From Paraeggerthella hominis (lineage in GTDB: Bacteria; Actinomycetota; Coriobacteriia; Coriobacteriales; Eggerthellaceae), in the NCBI RefSeq assembly GCF_021044775.1, contig NZ_JAJNOQ010000008.1, forward strand, positions 1-64,000: 64,000 nt of DNA, given 5' to 3'. Below are positions 54,735 to 63,960 of this stretch, piece after piece. How positions within the stretch are numbered: position 1 is the stretch's first letter; every line of letters begins with the position of its first letter. The position numbers were made by a program, and so were the translations under genes. The notes beneath the pieces were generated by a model that ran no database searches, was not told where the DNA came from, and was given only the letters and a program-made list of their open reading frames with translations.

Positions 54735-54884
54735 GGCCGAGGTTTGCGGGGGTGCAGGGTTCGTGAGGTTCACGGGGGTTGCGGGGTTCGCAACGGGGTG
54801 CAAGGTTCGTGAGGTTGCGGGGAAAACGTCCCCGATGCTGGCGCGGAAGCGCGTCGAAGCCGATAAGCGCAAGGCGCGAAGCAG
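54735..54884. other. G-rich non-coding stretch after hairpin copy 2
   Basis: Low-complexity sequence with GGTTCGTGAGGTT present twice (near 54767 and 54811) and several GGGG tracts. No gene seen. With the preceding repeats this makes a 481-nt gene-free interval between terC and the lipid kinase. Confidence 0.5.
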
Positions 54885-55793
54885 CTATTCCGCGAACTGG
54901 TTGTAGCCTTCTTCCGACACGATGAGGCGTGCCGCATGCGGCATCATGCGCGCGCTGAAGGGGGTCGTGAGGCGGGTGGCTTCGCCGTCGTACTGCACTT
55001 CCATGGGCGGATCGGCCTCTACGCGCACCGTGCGCGCGCGGTGGATTTCCAGGGCGCCCGTTCGATCGGGAAAATCGCCCCCTCGATCCAGGATTCCCGC
55101 CAACAGCGCCGGAATCAGCTCGAAGGCGTTCTGCGCTTTGAGCACCACTACGTCGAACACGCCGTCGCGCGGCTTGTTCTCGTGCGTGACGGCGATGTCG
55201 AATTGGATGCGGGAGAAGTTTACCAAAAGGATGCCCACGCCCTCGCTTTGCACGGTTTCCCCATCCAGCTCGATGGTGAAGCGCGACGTTTGCGGCAGCG
55301 GGTTCGCGATGGCCGCCGAAAGATAAGCCATAGGTCCGAACAGGCGCTTTGCAGGTTCGGCGCCGTGCATGATGGCGGCGTCGTAGCCTGCTCCGGCCAT
55401 GATGCCGAAGCCGAACCGCTTGTCGGCCACCTCGATTTCGCCCATGTCGAAGTCGAGGGTGCGCATTTCCCGGACCATCTTCGCCAAGGCGTGCGGCTCA
55501 AGAGGCGAGGAGAGGTTCAGCGCAAGCAGGTTCGCGGTTCCCGCGGGAAACGGCAAAACGGGCACGCCCGTGTTCGCCAGCAGATAGTTGACCGTCGCCA
55601 CCGTGCCGTCGCCGCCGCTTGCAACCACGGCGTCGTAGGATGCGGCGTCGTCGAGCAGCGCGCTCACGGGGGTCGTTCCGTCGGTTGAGCGGACGCATAC
55701 CTCGTCTCCGTCTTGGACGGCGGAGCGGATGAAGTCGTATACGGAGCCGTCTCCGAACCCGGACGAGAGATTGTTGATGACGAGCAGTTTCAC
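54885..55793 (-). CDS. Diacylglycerol/lipid kinase family protein
   Basis: A 302-aa protein of the DAGK catalytic-domain family (YegS/DgkB-like). The nucleotide site GGDGTVATVNYLL lies near residue 58, followed by PFPAGTANLLALNL and GEIEVADKRFGFGIMAGAGYDA. The substrate is probably a membrane lipid such as diacylglycerol, but this is not defined by sequence. The start is GTG 55793 behind GAAAGGGA. Divergent from RNase D. Confidence 0.87.
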   Translation of the reverse strand: MKLLVINNLSSGFGDGSVYDFIRSAVQDGDEVCVRSTDGTTPVSALLDDAASYDAVVASGGDGTVATVNYLLANTGVPVLPFPAGTANLLALNLSSPLEPHALAKMVREMRTLDFDMGEIEVADKRFGFGIMAGAGYDAAIMHGAEPAKRLFGPMAYLSAAIANPLPQTSRFTIELDGETVQSEGVGILLVNFSRIQFDIAVTHENKPRDGVFDVVVLKAQNAFELIPALLAGILDRGGDFPDRTGALEIHRARTVRVEADPPMEVQYDGEATRLTTPFSARMMPHAARLIVSEEGYNQFAE

Positions 55794-55863
55794 AGATTCC
55801 CTTTCAGTTGCTATGATGGCATGGTACAACATAGAGCGTGAAACACAAGGTAAGGAACCCCCG

Positions 55864-57009
55864 GTGTACATAGCAAACCAAGAAAACCTCGTGGCGTTCG
55901 TCGAGCGCGCCATGCGTTCGAGCGTCCTGGCGATCGATACGGAGTTTCTTCGTGAGAAAACCTACTACGCCAAGCTGTGCCTTATTCAGCTGGCCACCGA
56001 CGACGAAGCCGTTATCGTGGATCCGTTCTCCGTCGGCGATCTGGGCGCACTGAAGCCGGTGCTGGAAAATGAAAGTGTCGTAAAGCTGTTCCATGCGGGT
56101 TCTCAGGATCTGGAGATTCTTTTGCGCGAAGTGGGCGTGCTGCCGCGGCCGATTTTCGACACGCAGGTGGCGGCAGCCCTTCTGGGCCACACGCAGCAGA
56201 TCGGCTACGCCGCGCTGGTGGGGACGGAATGCGGCGTCACGCTCAAGAAGATCGACTCGTTCACCGATTGGTCGCGTCGGCCCTTGTCCGAATCCCAGTT
56301 GGAATACGCGGCCGACGACGTGCTGTACTTGCCGCGCATGTACGCGCGCATGCGCGCGCAGCTCGACCGAAAGGGCAGGCTTTCGTGGCTCGATCGCGAC
56401 TTCAAGGAGATGAGCGACCCGGCCAAGTACGCGACTGACGAGCGCAGCCGCTATCGCCGCCTCAAGCGGGTCTCGCAGCTGTCGCGGCGCCAGCTTTCGG
56501 CGGCGCGCGAGGTGGCAGCCTGGCGCGAGCTGGAGGCCCAGCGCCGCGACGTGCCGCGCAAATGGGTGATCACCGACGAGCAGATCGTCGAAGCGTGCAA
56601 GCGCGAGGCGCGTTCCATCGACGAATTGTTCATGGTGCGCGGCATGTCCGACAAGCTGTCGACGCGCGAGGCGCGCGCGGTGGTTTCGCTCATGGGATCC
56701 GCGCTGGACGCACCGCCTGATTCCTGGCCTGACGTCGATCGGTGCAGCAAGAACGAGCCGAACGTCGACGCGCAGGTTGATATGATGACGGCTGTCGTGC
56801 GCTTGCGTGCGAAGGAGAGCGGCGTGGCGTTTCCCACCTTGGCGAGCCACGACGACCTTGCGCGGGTCGCGCGCGGCTATCGCGACAACATCGACCTTTT
56901 GCGCGGATGGCGTCGCTCGCTCGTGGGCGAGGAGCTTTTGGAGCTTTTGGAGGGCAAGCTGTCGCTCAGGCTCGACGGGGGCGATCTCAAGGTGGACCGC
57001 ATCGCGTAA
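55864..57009 (+). CDS. rnd: Ribonuclease D
   Basis: A 381-aa DEDD exoribonuclease. D25-T-E27 (AIDTEFLREK), FHAGSQDLEIL near residue 78 and YAADDVLYLPRMY near 150 give the catalytic acids. HRDC-like domains occupy about 215-375. It processes tRNA 3' ends. The start GTG 55864 follows AAGGTAAGGA. The longer frame from 55729 overlaps the divergent kinase and is rejected. Confidence 0.9.
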   Translation: MYIANQENLVAFVERAMRSSVLAIDTEFLREKTYYAKLCLIQLATDDEAVIVDPFSVGDLGALKPVLENESVVKLFHAGSQDLEILLREVGVLPRPIFDTQVAAALLGHTQQIGYAALVGTECGVTLKKIDSFTDWSRRPLSESQLEYAADDVLYLPRMYARMRAQLDRKGRLSWLDRDFKEMSDPAKYATDERSRYRRLKRVSQLSRRQLSAAREVAAWRELEAQRRDVPRKWVITDEQIVEACKREARSIDELFMVRGMSDKLSTREARAVVSLMGSALDAPPDSWPDVDRCSKNEPNVDAQVDMMTAVVRLRAKESGVAFPTLASHDDLARVARGYRDNIDLLRGWRRSLVGEELLELLEGKLSLRLDGGDLKVDRIA

Positions 57010-57122
57010 GCGCCTGCTTTGCGGGGCTCGGCCCCGCATCTTGCAGTTCACGAAACGGTGACGGACGTTTGGTGATTTCACATAGCTTTTCGGCTTGTTT
57101 TCAGCGTGATTTCTGGGTCTTG

Positions 57123-57128
57123 TATACT
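57123..57128 (+). promoter_or_regulatory. Candidate -10 before the YugP-like gene
   Basis: TATACT about 67 nt before the TTG start. The region 17 nt upstream reads TTCAGC, a weak -35. Confidence 0.4.
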
Positions 57129-57194
57129 GAAAGGGTAAGAGATGCAGCGGCCGGAGCGGCCGCGGAAGCTACCCCTTCGAAGGAGTGTTTCGAG

Positions 57195-57857
57195 TTGAGC
57201 ACATCGTATATCCTCTTGATCGTCGTTACGCTTGCCATCGGCGGCTTCGCCACGTGGTACGTCAATTCTCAGCTGAAGAAGTACACGCATGTGCCCATTT
57301 CCACGGGCCTGACCGGCGCTGAAACCGCGCGCCGCATGCTGCAGTACTACGGCATCACGGGCGTCGAGGTGCATCGGGGCGGTCCCGGCCAGGACTTCTT
57401 CGACCCGCGCACGAACTCGGTGACGCTGGGCCCCGATTCGTACGACGGACGTTCCATCACCGCCACGGCTACCGCTTGCCACGAGGTGGGCCATGCGTAC
57501 CAGTTCGCGCAGGGCTACGCGCCCATGAAGATCCGCGGCGCTCTGGTGCCCGTGGTGAACTTGGCTTCGAACGCGTGGATCTTCTTGCTGATGCTGGGCA
57601 TTTTCATGCAGAGCATGGGCATGCAGACGCTCGCCATCGTCATGTACGGTGCTGTGGTGCTGTTCCAGCTGGTCACGCTGCCGGTTGAGTTCGATGCCTC
57701 CAAGCGGGCCATGGTGTACATGAACACCGCTGCGCTGCCGCAGTCCGAACAGGCGGGCTCGTTCAGCGTGCTGCGCGCATGCGCGCTCACCTACGTGGCG
57801 GCCGCCCTCACCTCCGTCCTGCAGCTTCTGTGGCTGCTGAGCCAGCGCCAGGAATAG
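57195..57857 (+). CDS. Neutral zinc metallopeptidase, YugP-like
   Basis: A 220-aa membrane protein with an N-terminal helix and two to three further C-terminal helices. The zinc motif H96-EVG-H100 lies in TACHEVGHAYQ, and VEFDASKRA near residue 174 supplies the conserved downstream acidic ligand. It matches the PF04298 family, physiological substrate unknown. The start TTG 57195 follows AAGGAG. xseA begins 9 nt downstream. Confidence 0.88.
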   Translation: MSTSYILLIVVTLAIGGFATWYVNSQLKKYTHVPISTGLTGAETARRMLQYYGITGVEVHRGGPGQDFFDPRTNSVTLGPDSYDGRSITATATACHEVGHAYQFAQGYAPMKIRGALVPVVNLASNAWIFLLMLGIFMQSMGMQTLAIVMYGAVVLFQLVTLPVEFDASKRAMVYMNTAALPQSEQAGSFSVLRACALTYVAAALTSVLQLLWLLSQRQE

Positions 57858-57866
57858 CGTCGATCC

Positions 57867-59237
57867 ATGGACGAACAGGAAAAATCGGCGGCGCTTTCCG
57901 TTTCCGCCGCGATGTCGCTTGCGAAAAGCGCGCTCGAAGGCGTGACGGTGCGGCTTGTGGGCGAAGTGTCCGAGCTTTCCAACAAGCCGGGCTACAAGGC
58001 GGTGTACTTCACCGTCAAGGACAAGAGCGCCGCTCTGCCCTGCATGATGTGGGTCAATCGCTACCAGGCGTCCGGCGTGCAGTTGAGCGTGGGGCAGCTG
58101 GTGGAGTTGACCGGTCGCTTCACGCTGTACGCAGCGAAGGGGCGCATGAACTTCGACGTGTTCTCCGTGGCGCTGGCGGGCGAGGGCAACCTGCGCTTGC
58201 AGGTGGCGAACCTGGCGCGCAAGCTGGAGGCCGAAGGGCTCATGCGGCCGGAGCGCAAGCAGCCTGTTCCGGCGTTTCCCCTGACGATCGGCCTGGTAAC
58301 CTCACCGCGCGGCGCGGCCGTCCATGACGTGCTGCGCACGCTGCGGCGCCGCTTTCCCGTAGCGCGCGTCGTTTTGGCGGGTGTTCCGGTGGAAGGTCCG
58401 CGCGCGCCGGAGGATATCGTCGAGGGCATGCGCTGCGTGCTGCGCGCGGGCGCCGAGGTGATCCTCGTGGTGCGCGGCGGCGGGTCGTTCGAAGACCTCA
58501 TGCCGTTCAACGACGAAGGGCTTGCGCGGGCGATCTCGAAATGCCCCGTGCCCGTGGTGACCGGCATCGGGCACGAGCCCGACACGTCCATTGCGGACAT
58601 GGTCGCCGACGTGCGCGCCTCTACGCCCACGGCTGCCGCGGAAGCGGTAAGCCCGGCGCGCGAAAGCTTGGAGCATGTGCTCGAGGCTCGTTCGCGATCG
58701 CTTGCCGCGAGCGCCGGGCGCGCCGTGGAGCGAGCGACGGCCGAGGTGCGACGCATTGCGACCCGGCCCGTGCTGCGCGATGCGAACCTGCTGTTCGCGG
58801 CCGAGGCGCAAGGGCTTGACATGGCTGCGGAGCGCTTGTTCCGCGCCATCCCCGCGAACCTCGAGCGCGATCAAGAGCGATTGGAGCGTCAGCGCGAACG
58901 CCTTGCGCGCGTCCTTCCGCAGAACGTGGCGCGCGATCGCGAACACCTTGCGCGCGAACGCGATCGGCTTGCCCTTGCGGGCAATGCGGTTGTTGCGCGG
59001 TTCGAGCAGCAGGCCGGTCTTGCCGCTGCCCGCTTGAACGACCTTTCGCCGCTTGCCGTGCTGGGTCGCGGCTACGCCATCGCGCGCACCGCCGAGGGCG
59101 GCGTGGTGAAAAGCGTGGAAGCTGCGCCCGTCGGCTCGCTGGTGGACGTGTCGGTGTTCGACGGCGTGCTTGCTTGCCGCGTGGAGAACACGCATCGAAT
59201 CGATACCGAAGTCGTAGTTTGGGAGGACGTGTCATGA
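57867..59237 (+). CDS. xseA: Exodeoxyribonuclease VII large subunit
   Basis: A 456-aa protein. An OB-fold (GEVSELSNKPGYKAVYFTVKD near residue 30) is followed by the catalytic domain with GLVTSPRGAAVHDVLRTL, VVRGGGSFEDLMPFNDE and ITGIGHEPDTSIADMVAD-type segments (here VTGIGHEPD). Arg/Glu-rich helices occupy about 270-400. With XseB it degrades single-stranded DNA. Overlaps xseB by 4 nt. Confidence 0.95.
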   Translation: MDEQEKSAALSVSAAMSLAKSALEGVTVRLVGEVSELSNKPGYKAVYFTVKDKSAALPCMMWVNRYQASGVQLSVGQLVELTGRFTLYAAKGRMNFDVFSVALAGEGNLRLQVANLARKLEAEGLMRPERKQPVPAFPLTIGLVTSPRGAAVHDVLRTLRRRFPVARVVLAGVPVEGPRAPEDIVEGMRCVLRAGAEVILVVRGGGSFEDLMPFNDEGLARAISKCPVPVVTGIGHEPDTSIADMVADVRASTPTAAAEAVSPARESLEHVLEARSRSLAASAGRAVERATAEVRRIATRPVLRDANLLFAAEAQGLDMAAERLFRAIPANLERDQERLERQRERLARVLPQNVARDREHLARERDRLALAGNAVVARFEQQAGLAAARLNDLSPLAVLGRGYAIARTAEGGVVKSVEAAPVGSLVDVSVFDGVLACRVENTHRIDTEVVVWEDVS

Positions 59238-59491
59238 TGGAGAATACCGAACCGAAGCCCATCGAGGAGCTGTCGTTTCGCGAGGCCATGGCGGAGTTGG
59301 ACGGCATCGTAGGCGTTTTGGAGAGCAATTCGCTCGAGCTGGAGGACAGCCTGCGAAGCTACGAGCGCGGCGTGTCGCTTCTGCGCGCTTTGCAGGGCCG
59401 TTTGACCGAGGCGCAGCAAAAGGTGGACGTGCTCATGGGCGAGCTCGTGGCCGACACCGACGACGGCGCGCGCGACACCAGCCTGTCCTGA
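59234..59491 (+). CDS. xseB: Exodeoxyribonuclease VII small subunit
   Basis: An 85-aa helical protein. LSFREAMAELDGIVGVLESNSLELEDSL and YERGVSLL are the family signature. It starts at the ATG overlapping the xseA stop, behind GGGAGG. Confidence 0.93.
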   Translation: MMENTEPKPIEELSFREAMAELDGIVGVLESNSLELEDSLRSYERGVSLLRALQGRLTEAQQKVDVLMGELVADTDDGARDTSLS

Positions 59492-59498
59492 TGCGTTC

Positions 59499-59567
59499 CT
59501 GCGCTCGGGGTGGGGTCCGCAAGACCGTCGCTTTGTTCCAAGGATCTTGCGAGGCCCCATCCCGAAC
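59499..59567. repeat. Long imperfect hairpin between xseB and the HIT gene
   Basis: Arms 59499-59521 and 59543-59567 (GCTCGGGGTGGGGTC..GCAAGA against TCTTGC..GGCCCCATCCCGAACGC) pair over about 23 bp with G-U pairs and one bulge. No T-run. Confidence 0.55.
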
Positions 59568-59650
59568 GCTTGGCGAAGCCGATAGGTTTCGGGGCGCGCC
59601 GTCGTCGGCGGCGTTCCCAAGATACGCTCGAACCGGAAAGAGGGATCAGC

Positions 59651-60004
59651 ATGATCAAAGAGGATTGCCTGTTCTGCAAGATCGTGGCGGGGGAGATCCC
59701 GTCGACTAAGGTGTACGAGGACGATCGCGTGTTGGCGTTCGAGGACGTCAATCCGCAGATGCCCGTGCACACGCTCATCGTGCCGAAGAACCACTACGAC
59801 AACATCGGCGACAACATTCCCGAGGATGAGATGGGGTACCTGTTCAACACGGTCAAGAAAGTAGCCGAGCTCAAGGGCATCGCCGAGAGCGGCTACCGCG
59901 TGATCGTGAACACGAACGACGACGCGCAGCAGTCCGTGCACCATGTTCACGTGCACGTTTTGGGCGGCGCGCCCATGAATTCGGGCGATCCTTCGCAAAA
60001 GTAG
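59651..60004 (+). CDS. HIT-family nucleotide-binding hydrolase
   Basis: A 117-aa HINT-type protein. An N-terminal CLFCKIVAGEIPS zinc-like pair and the histidine triad HHVHVHVLGG near residue 98 define it. Members cleave AMP-lysine or other nucleoside phosphoramidates. The physiological substrate is unknown. AGAGGGA precedes ATG 59651. Confidence 0.92.
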   Translation: MIKEDCLFCKIVAGEIPSTKVYEDDRVLAFEDVNPQMPVHTLIVPKNHYDNIGDNIPEDEMGYLFNTVKKVAELKGIAESGYRVIVNTNDDAQQSVHHVHVHVLGGAPMNSGDPSQK

Positions 60005-60040
60005 CATCTTCGCCCACAAGGGCGCAGGGCTGACAAGACG

Positions 60041-60081
60041 GAGCCGGTAAGGTGGGGGATGCCCTTCTGCCTTGCCGGCTC
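60041..60081 (+). terminator. Hairpin after the HIT gene
   Basis: GAGCCGGTAAGG pairs with CCTTGCCGGCTC across a 17-nt loop. Only TT follows, so termination is probable but weak. Confidence 0.5.
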
Positions 60082-60223
60082 TTGCTGTATCCGGCATAAA
60101 GGTCCGGCTTTGTTTTCGGTGAACGGCGCGCCGCTTGCCGATAGGACGCCTCCTTTGAATACGGCCTTTTGCGCATGCGCCTAAAATATATCCCTTGGGA
60201 ATAGTAAATAAGGAGGCAGATCG

Positions 60224-61438
60224 TTGAACGTCCTAGTTATCAATGCGGGATCATCTTCCTTGAAGTACCAGCTGGTCAACGTTGAGCAGCATGAGCTTTT
60301 GGCGAAGGGCATCTGCGAGCGCGTGGGTTCCGCCGAGGCTTTTCACAAGCATGGTCTTGACGAGAACGAGCAGGTCATCGATGCGAAAATGGCCGATCAT
60401 GACGACGCGATGGCGTTGGTGCTCGAATCTTTGACCGAGGGACCTACCAAGGCCATCGATTCCCTTTCGGAAATCGACGCCGTTGGGCATCGCATCGTGC
60501 AGGGCGGGAAGTACTTCGACCGGTCCGTCCTCATTGACGACGAGGTGATCGCGAAGATCGACGAGTTGGCGGAGCTTGCTCCTTTGCACAACGGCGCCGC
60601 GCTCATGGGCATTCATGCGTGCATAAAGCACATGCCGAACGTGCCCATGGTGGCTGTGTTCGACACGTCGTTCTTCCAGACGCTGCCGCCGAAGGCGTTC
60701 ATGTACCCCTTGCCTTACGAGCTGTACGAGAAGTACGCCATCCGCAAGTACGGTGCGCACGGCACTTCCCATCGTTACATCTCCGAGCGCGCGGCAGTGG
60801 TGCTCGACGAGCCGATCGAGGACCTCAAGCTGATCACGTGCCACCTGGGCAACGGCTGCTCCATCAGCGCCATCGACCACGGCGTGGCCGTGGACACGTC
60901 CATGGGGCTCACGCCGCTCGACGGCCTCATGATGGGCACGCGTTGCGGAGCGATCGACCCTGCCATCGTGCCGTTCGTCATGGAGCATGAGAACCTGACC
61001 GGCGCCGAGATGAACGACTTGATGAACAAGAAGTCGGGTCTTCTGGGCATCTCCGGCATCTCGAACGATCTGCGCAGCGTGCGCGACGCCTCCGAACAGG
61101 GCGACGAGCGCGCGCAGCTTGCTTACGACATGTACTCGAACTCGGTGAAAAAGTACATTGGCCAGTACATCGCCGTCATGGGCGGCGTGGACGCCATCGT
61201 GTTGACGGCGGGCGTGGGCGAGAACTGCGAGAAGATGCGCCGCATGATCTTCTCGGGCTTGCAGCCCCTTGGCATCGTCCTGGACGAGGAGCGCAACCGC
61301 CAGCGCGGCTTCGAGCGCGAGATTTCGACGGACAGCTCGCTGGTGAAGATCATCATCATTCCCACGAACGAGGAGTACATGATCGCTCGCGACACCTTCG
61401 ACATCGTGCACGAGAAGGCGAACGAGCCGCTGATCTAG
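60224..61438 (+). CDS. ackA: Acetate kinase
   Basis: A 404-aa ASKHA-fold enzyme converting acetyl phosphate plus ADP to acetate plus ATP. INAGSSSLKYQL opens the protein, with VFDTSFFQTLP and HGTSHRYIS near residues 145-190, CHLGNGCSI and the DTSMGLTPLDGLMMGTR block. The start TTG 60224 follows AAGGAGG. Convergent with pta, its pathway partner. Confidence 0.96.
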   Translation: MNVLVINAGSSSLKYQLVNVEQHELLAKGICERVGSAEAFHKHGLDENEQVIDAKMADHDDAMALVLESLTEGPTKAIDSLSEIDAVGHRIVQGGKYFDRSVLIDDEVIAKIDELAELAPLHNGAALMGIHACIKHMPNVPMVAVFDTSFFQTLPPKAFMYPLPYELYEKYAIRKYGAHGTSHRYISERAAVVLDEPIEDLKLITCHLGNGCSISAIDHGVAVDTSMGLTPLDGLMMGTRCGAIDPAIVPFVMEHENLTGAEMNDLMNKKSGLLGISGISNDLRSVRDASEQGDERAQLAYDMYSNSVKKYIGQYIAVMGGVDAIVLTAGVGENCEKMRRMIFSGLQPLGIVLDEERNRQRGFEREISTDSSLVKIIIIPTNEEYMIARDTFDIVHEKANEPLI

Positions 61439-61448
61439 CGCGTTCGGT

Positions 61449-61502
61449 GCAATCGACGGTAAAAAAGGCGACCTACGGGTCGCCTTTTTTACCGTCGATT
61501 GC
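61449..61502. terminator. Bidirectional terminator shared by ackA and pta
   Basis: A 54-nt perfect palindrome: 25-nt arms around TACG, with AAAAAA and TTTTTT inside the arms flanking GGCGACC/GGTCGCC. It terminates both convergent genes symmetrically. Confidence 0.92.
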
Positions 61503-61520
61503 AGGTGCCGTTCCGGTAGG

Positions 61521-62522
61521 TTATTCGGCGGCTTTCTTCGCCTGGGCCTGCACGCAGGTGATGGCGATGACGCCCACGATGTCGTCGGCGGTGCATCCGC
61601 GCGACAGGTCGTTCACCGGGGCTGCGATGCCCTGCGTCACCGGGCCGTACGCCTCGGCGCGCGCCAGGCGCTGCACCAGCTTGTATCCGATGTTGCCGGC
61701 GTCCAGGTCGGGGAAGATCAGCACGTTGGCGCGGCCCGCAACGGGGGAGTCCGGAGCCTTCGATGCGCCCACGGAGGGAACGATGGCAGCATCAAGCTGA
61801 AGCTCGCCGTCAAGCGCCAATTCCGGTGCCAGCTCCTTGGCGATGGCCGTAGCTTCGACCACCTTGGCGGCGTCGTCGTTCTTCGCCGAGCCGTACGACG
61901 AATGCGAGAGCATCGCCACGGTGGGCTCGGTGCCGATGATCGTTTTCCACGACTTTGCGGAGTTCACTGCGATATGCGCCAGCTTTTCGGCGTCGGGCTG
62001 CACTTCCAGGCCGCAGTCGCTGAACAGGAAGGTTCCTTCCTGGCCCAAATCGCAGTTGGGAACCACCATGATGAAGAACGAGCTGACCAGCTTCACGCCC
62101 GGTGCGGTCTTGAGAATCTGCAGGCTGGGGCGCAGCACGTCGCCCGTGGAGTGGCAAGCGCCGGCCACCATGCCGTCGGCAAGGCCGGCCTTCACCATCA
62201 TGACGCCGAAGTACAGCACGTCGTTCAGCTTCTCGTCGGCGGCTTCGGGGGTCATGCCCTTCGCTTTGCGCAGCTCGTAGAATTGGCTTGCAAGCTCGGC
62301 GCGCAGCTCGGACGTGCGCGGGTCCACGATCCGCGCACCGTCGAGTCGGTATGCGGAGGCTTCGATGGCGGCCGCGTCGCCAAGGATGACGAGGTCGGCC
62401 ACGCCGTCGGCCAGGATGCGCTCCGCAGCCGCCAGCGTACGCTCGTCGTCGCCTTCAGGGAGCACGATGGTTTGCTTGTTCTCCGTGGCTCGGGCGAGCA
62501 TGGAATCGAGAAATGAACTCAT
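61521..62522 (-). CDS. pta: Phosphate acetyltransferase
   Basis: A 333-aa enzyme (short, single-domain form) interconverting acetyl-CoA and acetyl phosphate. IVLPEGDDERTLAAAE near residue 17, VMMVKAGLADGMVAGACHSTGDVLRP near 130, and MLSHSSYGSAKN near 220 are typical. ATG 62522 follows AAGGACGG. The much longer open frame upstream has no homology. Confidence 0.95.
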   Translation of the reverse strand: MSSFLDSMLARATENKQTIVLPEGDDERTLAAAERILADGVADLVILGDAAAIEASAYRLDGARIVDPRTSELRAELASQFYELRKAKGMTPEAADEKLNDVLYFGVMMVKAGLADGMVAGACHSTGDVLRPSLQILKTAPGVKLVSSFFIMVVPNCDLGQEGTFLFSDCGLEVQPDAEKLAHIAVNSAKSWKTIIGTEPTVAMLSHSSYGSAKNDDAAKVVEATAIAKELAPELALDGELQLDAAIVPSVGASKAPDSPVAGRANVLIFPDLDAGNIGYKLVQRLARAEAYGPVTQGIAAPVNDLSRGCTADDIVGVIAITCVQAQAKKAAE

Positions 62523-62745
62523 GGCACCGTCCTTACGATCAAGTATCAAATTGCCGCTTCCAGCGCTGCGGCCGCGCTCGCATTCGTTTCCGAATTTATC
62601 CACTTTATATGATAATCCACGCAGCCCCGACCCTTCCCGGTAAAATAACGTGCGGCATATTTGGCGCGGCAAAGCGCGCGTCTCAACCATAGGATTCCCT
62701 CGCAGGCGCAGATGAGCCGGCGGGAAGGACAAGGAAGGCAGCTTC
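62523..62745. other. Divergent promoter region of pta and glf
   Basis: 223 nt with an AT-rich core (TTTATATGATAAT near 62604-62616 and TAAAAT at 62641-62646) that could hold -10 boxes for both directions. No -35 with standard spacing is clear. Confidence 0.4.
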
Positions 62746-63960
62746 ATGGGTGTGCAGTACCGGAAGTTCACTGATCTGGACAGGTTTGATTTCGACGTCA
62801 TCGTTGTGGGCAGCGGTTTTGCCGGCAGCGTGGTGGCGCGCGAGTTGGCGGAGCGCGCCGGCAAGCGCGTCCTCATCATCGAGAAGCGCGGCCACATAGG
62901 CGGCAATATGTACGACGAGGCGGACGAAGCGGGCATCCTGGTGCATCGCTACGGGCCGCATATCTTCCACACCAACGACAAGCGCGCCTTCGACTACGTG
63001 CGCCGCTTCACCGATTGGCGCGATTACCAGCACGAGGTTCTGGCGGACTGGTACGGCACGTACATGCCGGTGCCGTTCAACAAGAACTCGATGGAAATCG
63101 CGTTCGGCCAGGAGAAGGCTGCCAAGCTGACCGAAAAGCTGATCGAGACGTTCGGCGACGAGCGCAAGGTCACCATCAACGAGCTGCGCGCGCAGGACGA
63201 TCCCGAGCTTACCGAGATCGCCGACTTCATCTACAAGAACGTCTTCCTCTACTACACGCAGAAGCAGTGGGGCCTCACGCCCGAAGAGGTCGATCCCAGC
63301 GTGACCGCGCGCGTGCCCGTGTTCGTGTCGCGCGACAACCGCTATTTCCAGGATGCGTACCAGGGCATGCCCGCAGACGGCTATACGCCGCTGTTCGAGC
63401 GCATGCTCGACCACGAGAACATCGTGGTATGCCTGAACACCGAAGCGGAAAGCGTGTTCGACCTGGAGTTCGAGAGCGGCGACGAGAACGCTCCGCTCAC
63501 GGCTATTAACGTCAAGGATCAGGCGTTCGAGGGTCCCATCGTCTATACGGGGCCGCTTGACGAGCTGTTCCTCTCGCGCTTCGGGCGCTTGCCGTACCGC
63601 AGCTTGGACTTCGTGTACGAAACGCACGACAAAGAGCAGGTCCTTCCGTGCGGAACGGTGAACTTCACCGTGACCGAGGACTACACGCGCATCACCGAGT
63701 TCAAGCATCTGACGGGCCAGACGGCTCCCAAGACCACCATCATGAAGGAGTACAGCCACTCCTACGATGATCCGAAGAAGCAGATTCCGTACTACGCCAT
63801 CATCAACGACCAGAACAACGCTCACTACGAGCGCTATCTTGCGCTGACCAAGCCGCTTGCGAACTTCTACCCGCTGGGTCGTTTGGCCGAGTATCGTTAC
63901 TACAATATGGACGTCATCATCGGCCGCGCGCTTGCGCTGGCCGATCAGCTGGCGGGGTAA
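62746..63960 (+). CDS. glf: UDP-galactopyranose mutase
   Basis: A 404-aa FAD enzyme converting UDP-galactopyranose to UDP-galactofuranose for cell-surface glycans. An FAD-binding GSGFAGSVVARELAERAGKR is at about residues 24-43. Then come EKRGHIGGNMYDE, HRYGPHIFHT and the late PYYAIINDQNNAHYERY and RLAEYRYYNMD segments. AAGGAAGG precedes the ATG. No glycosyltransferase neighbours are visible before the window ends. Confidence 0.95.
   Translation: MGVQYRKFTDLDRFDFDVIVVGSGFAGSVVARELAERAGKRVLIIEKRGHIGGNMYDEADEAGILVHRYGPHIFHTNDKRAFDYVRRFTDWRDYQHEVLADWYGTYMPVPFNKNSMEIAFGQEKAAKLTEKLIETFGDERKVTINELRAQDDPELTEIADFIYKNVFLYYTQKQWGLTPEEVDPSVTARVPVFVSRDNRYFQDAYQGMPADGYTPLFERMLDHENIVVCLNTEAESVFDLEFESGDENAPLTAINVKDQAFEGPIVYTGPLDELFLSRFGRLPYRSLDFVYETHDKEQVLPCGTVNFTVTEDYTRITEFKHLTGQTAPKTTIMKEYSHSYDDPKKQIPYYAIINDQNNAHYERYLALTKPLANFYPLGRLAEYRYYNMDVIIGRALALADQLAG

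Noticed and set aside
62523..62936. N-terminal extension of pta in the continuous open frame
   Set aside because: It has no homology, crosses the glf start region, and ATG 62522 has AAGGACGG at the right distance.
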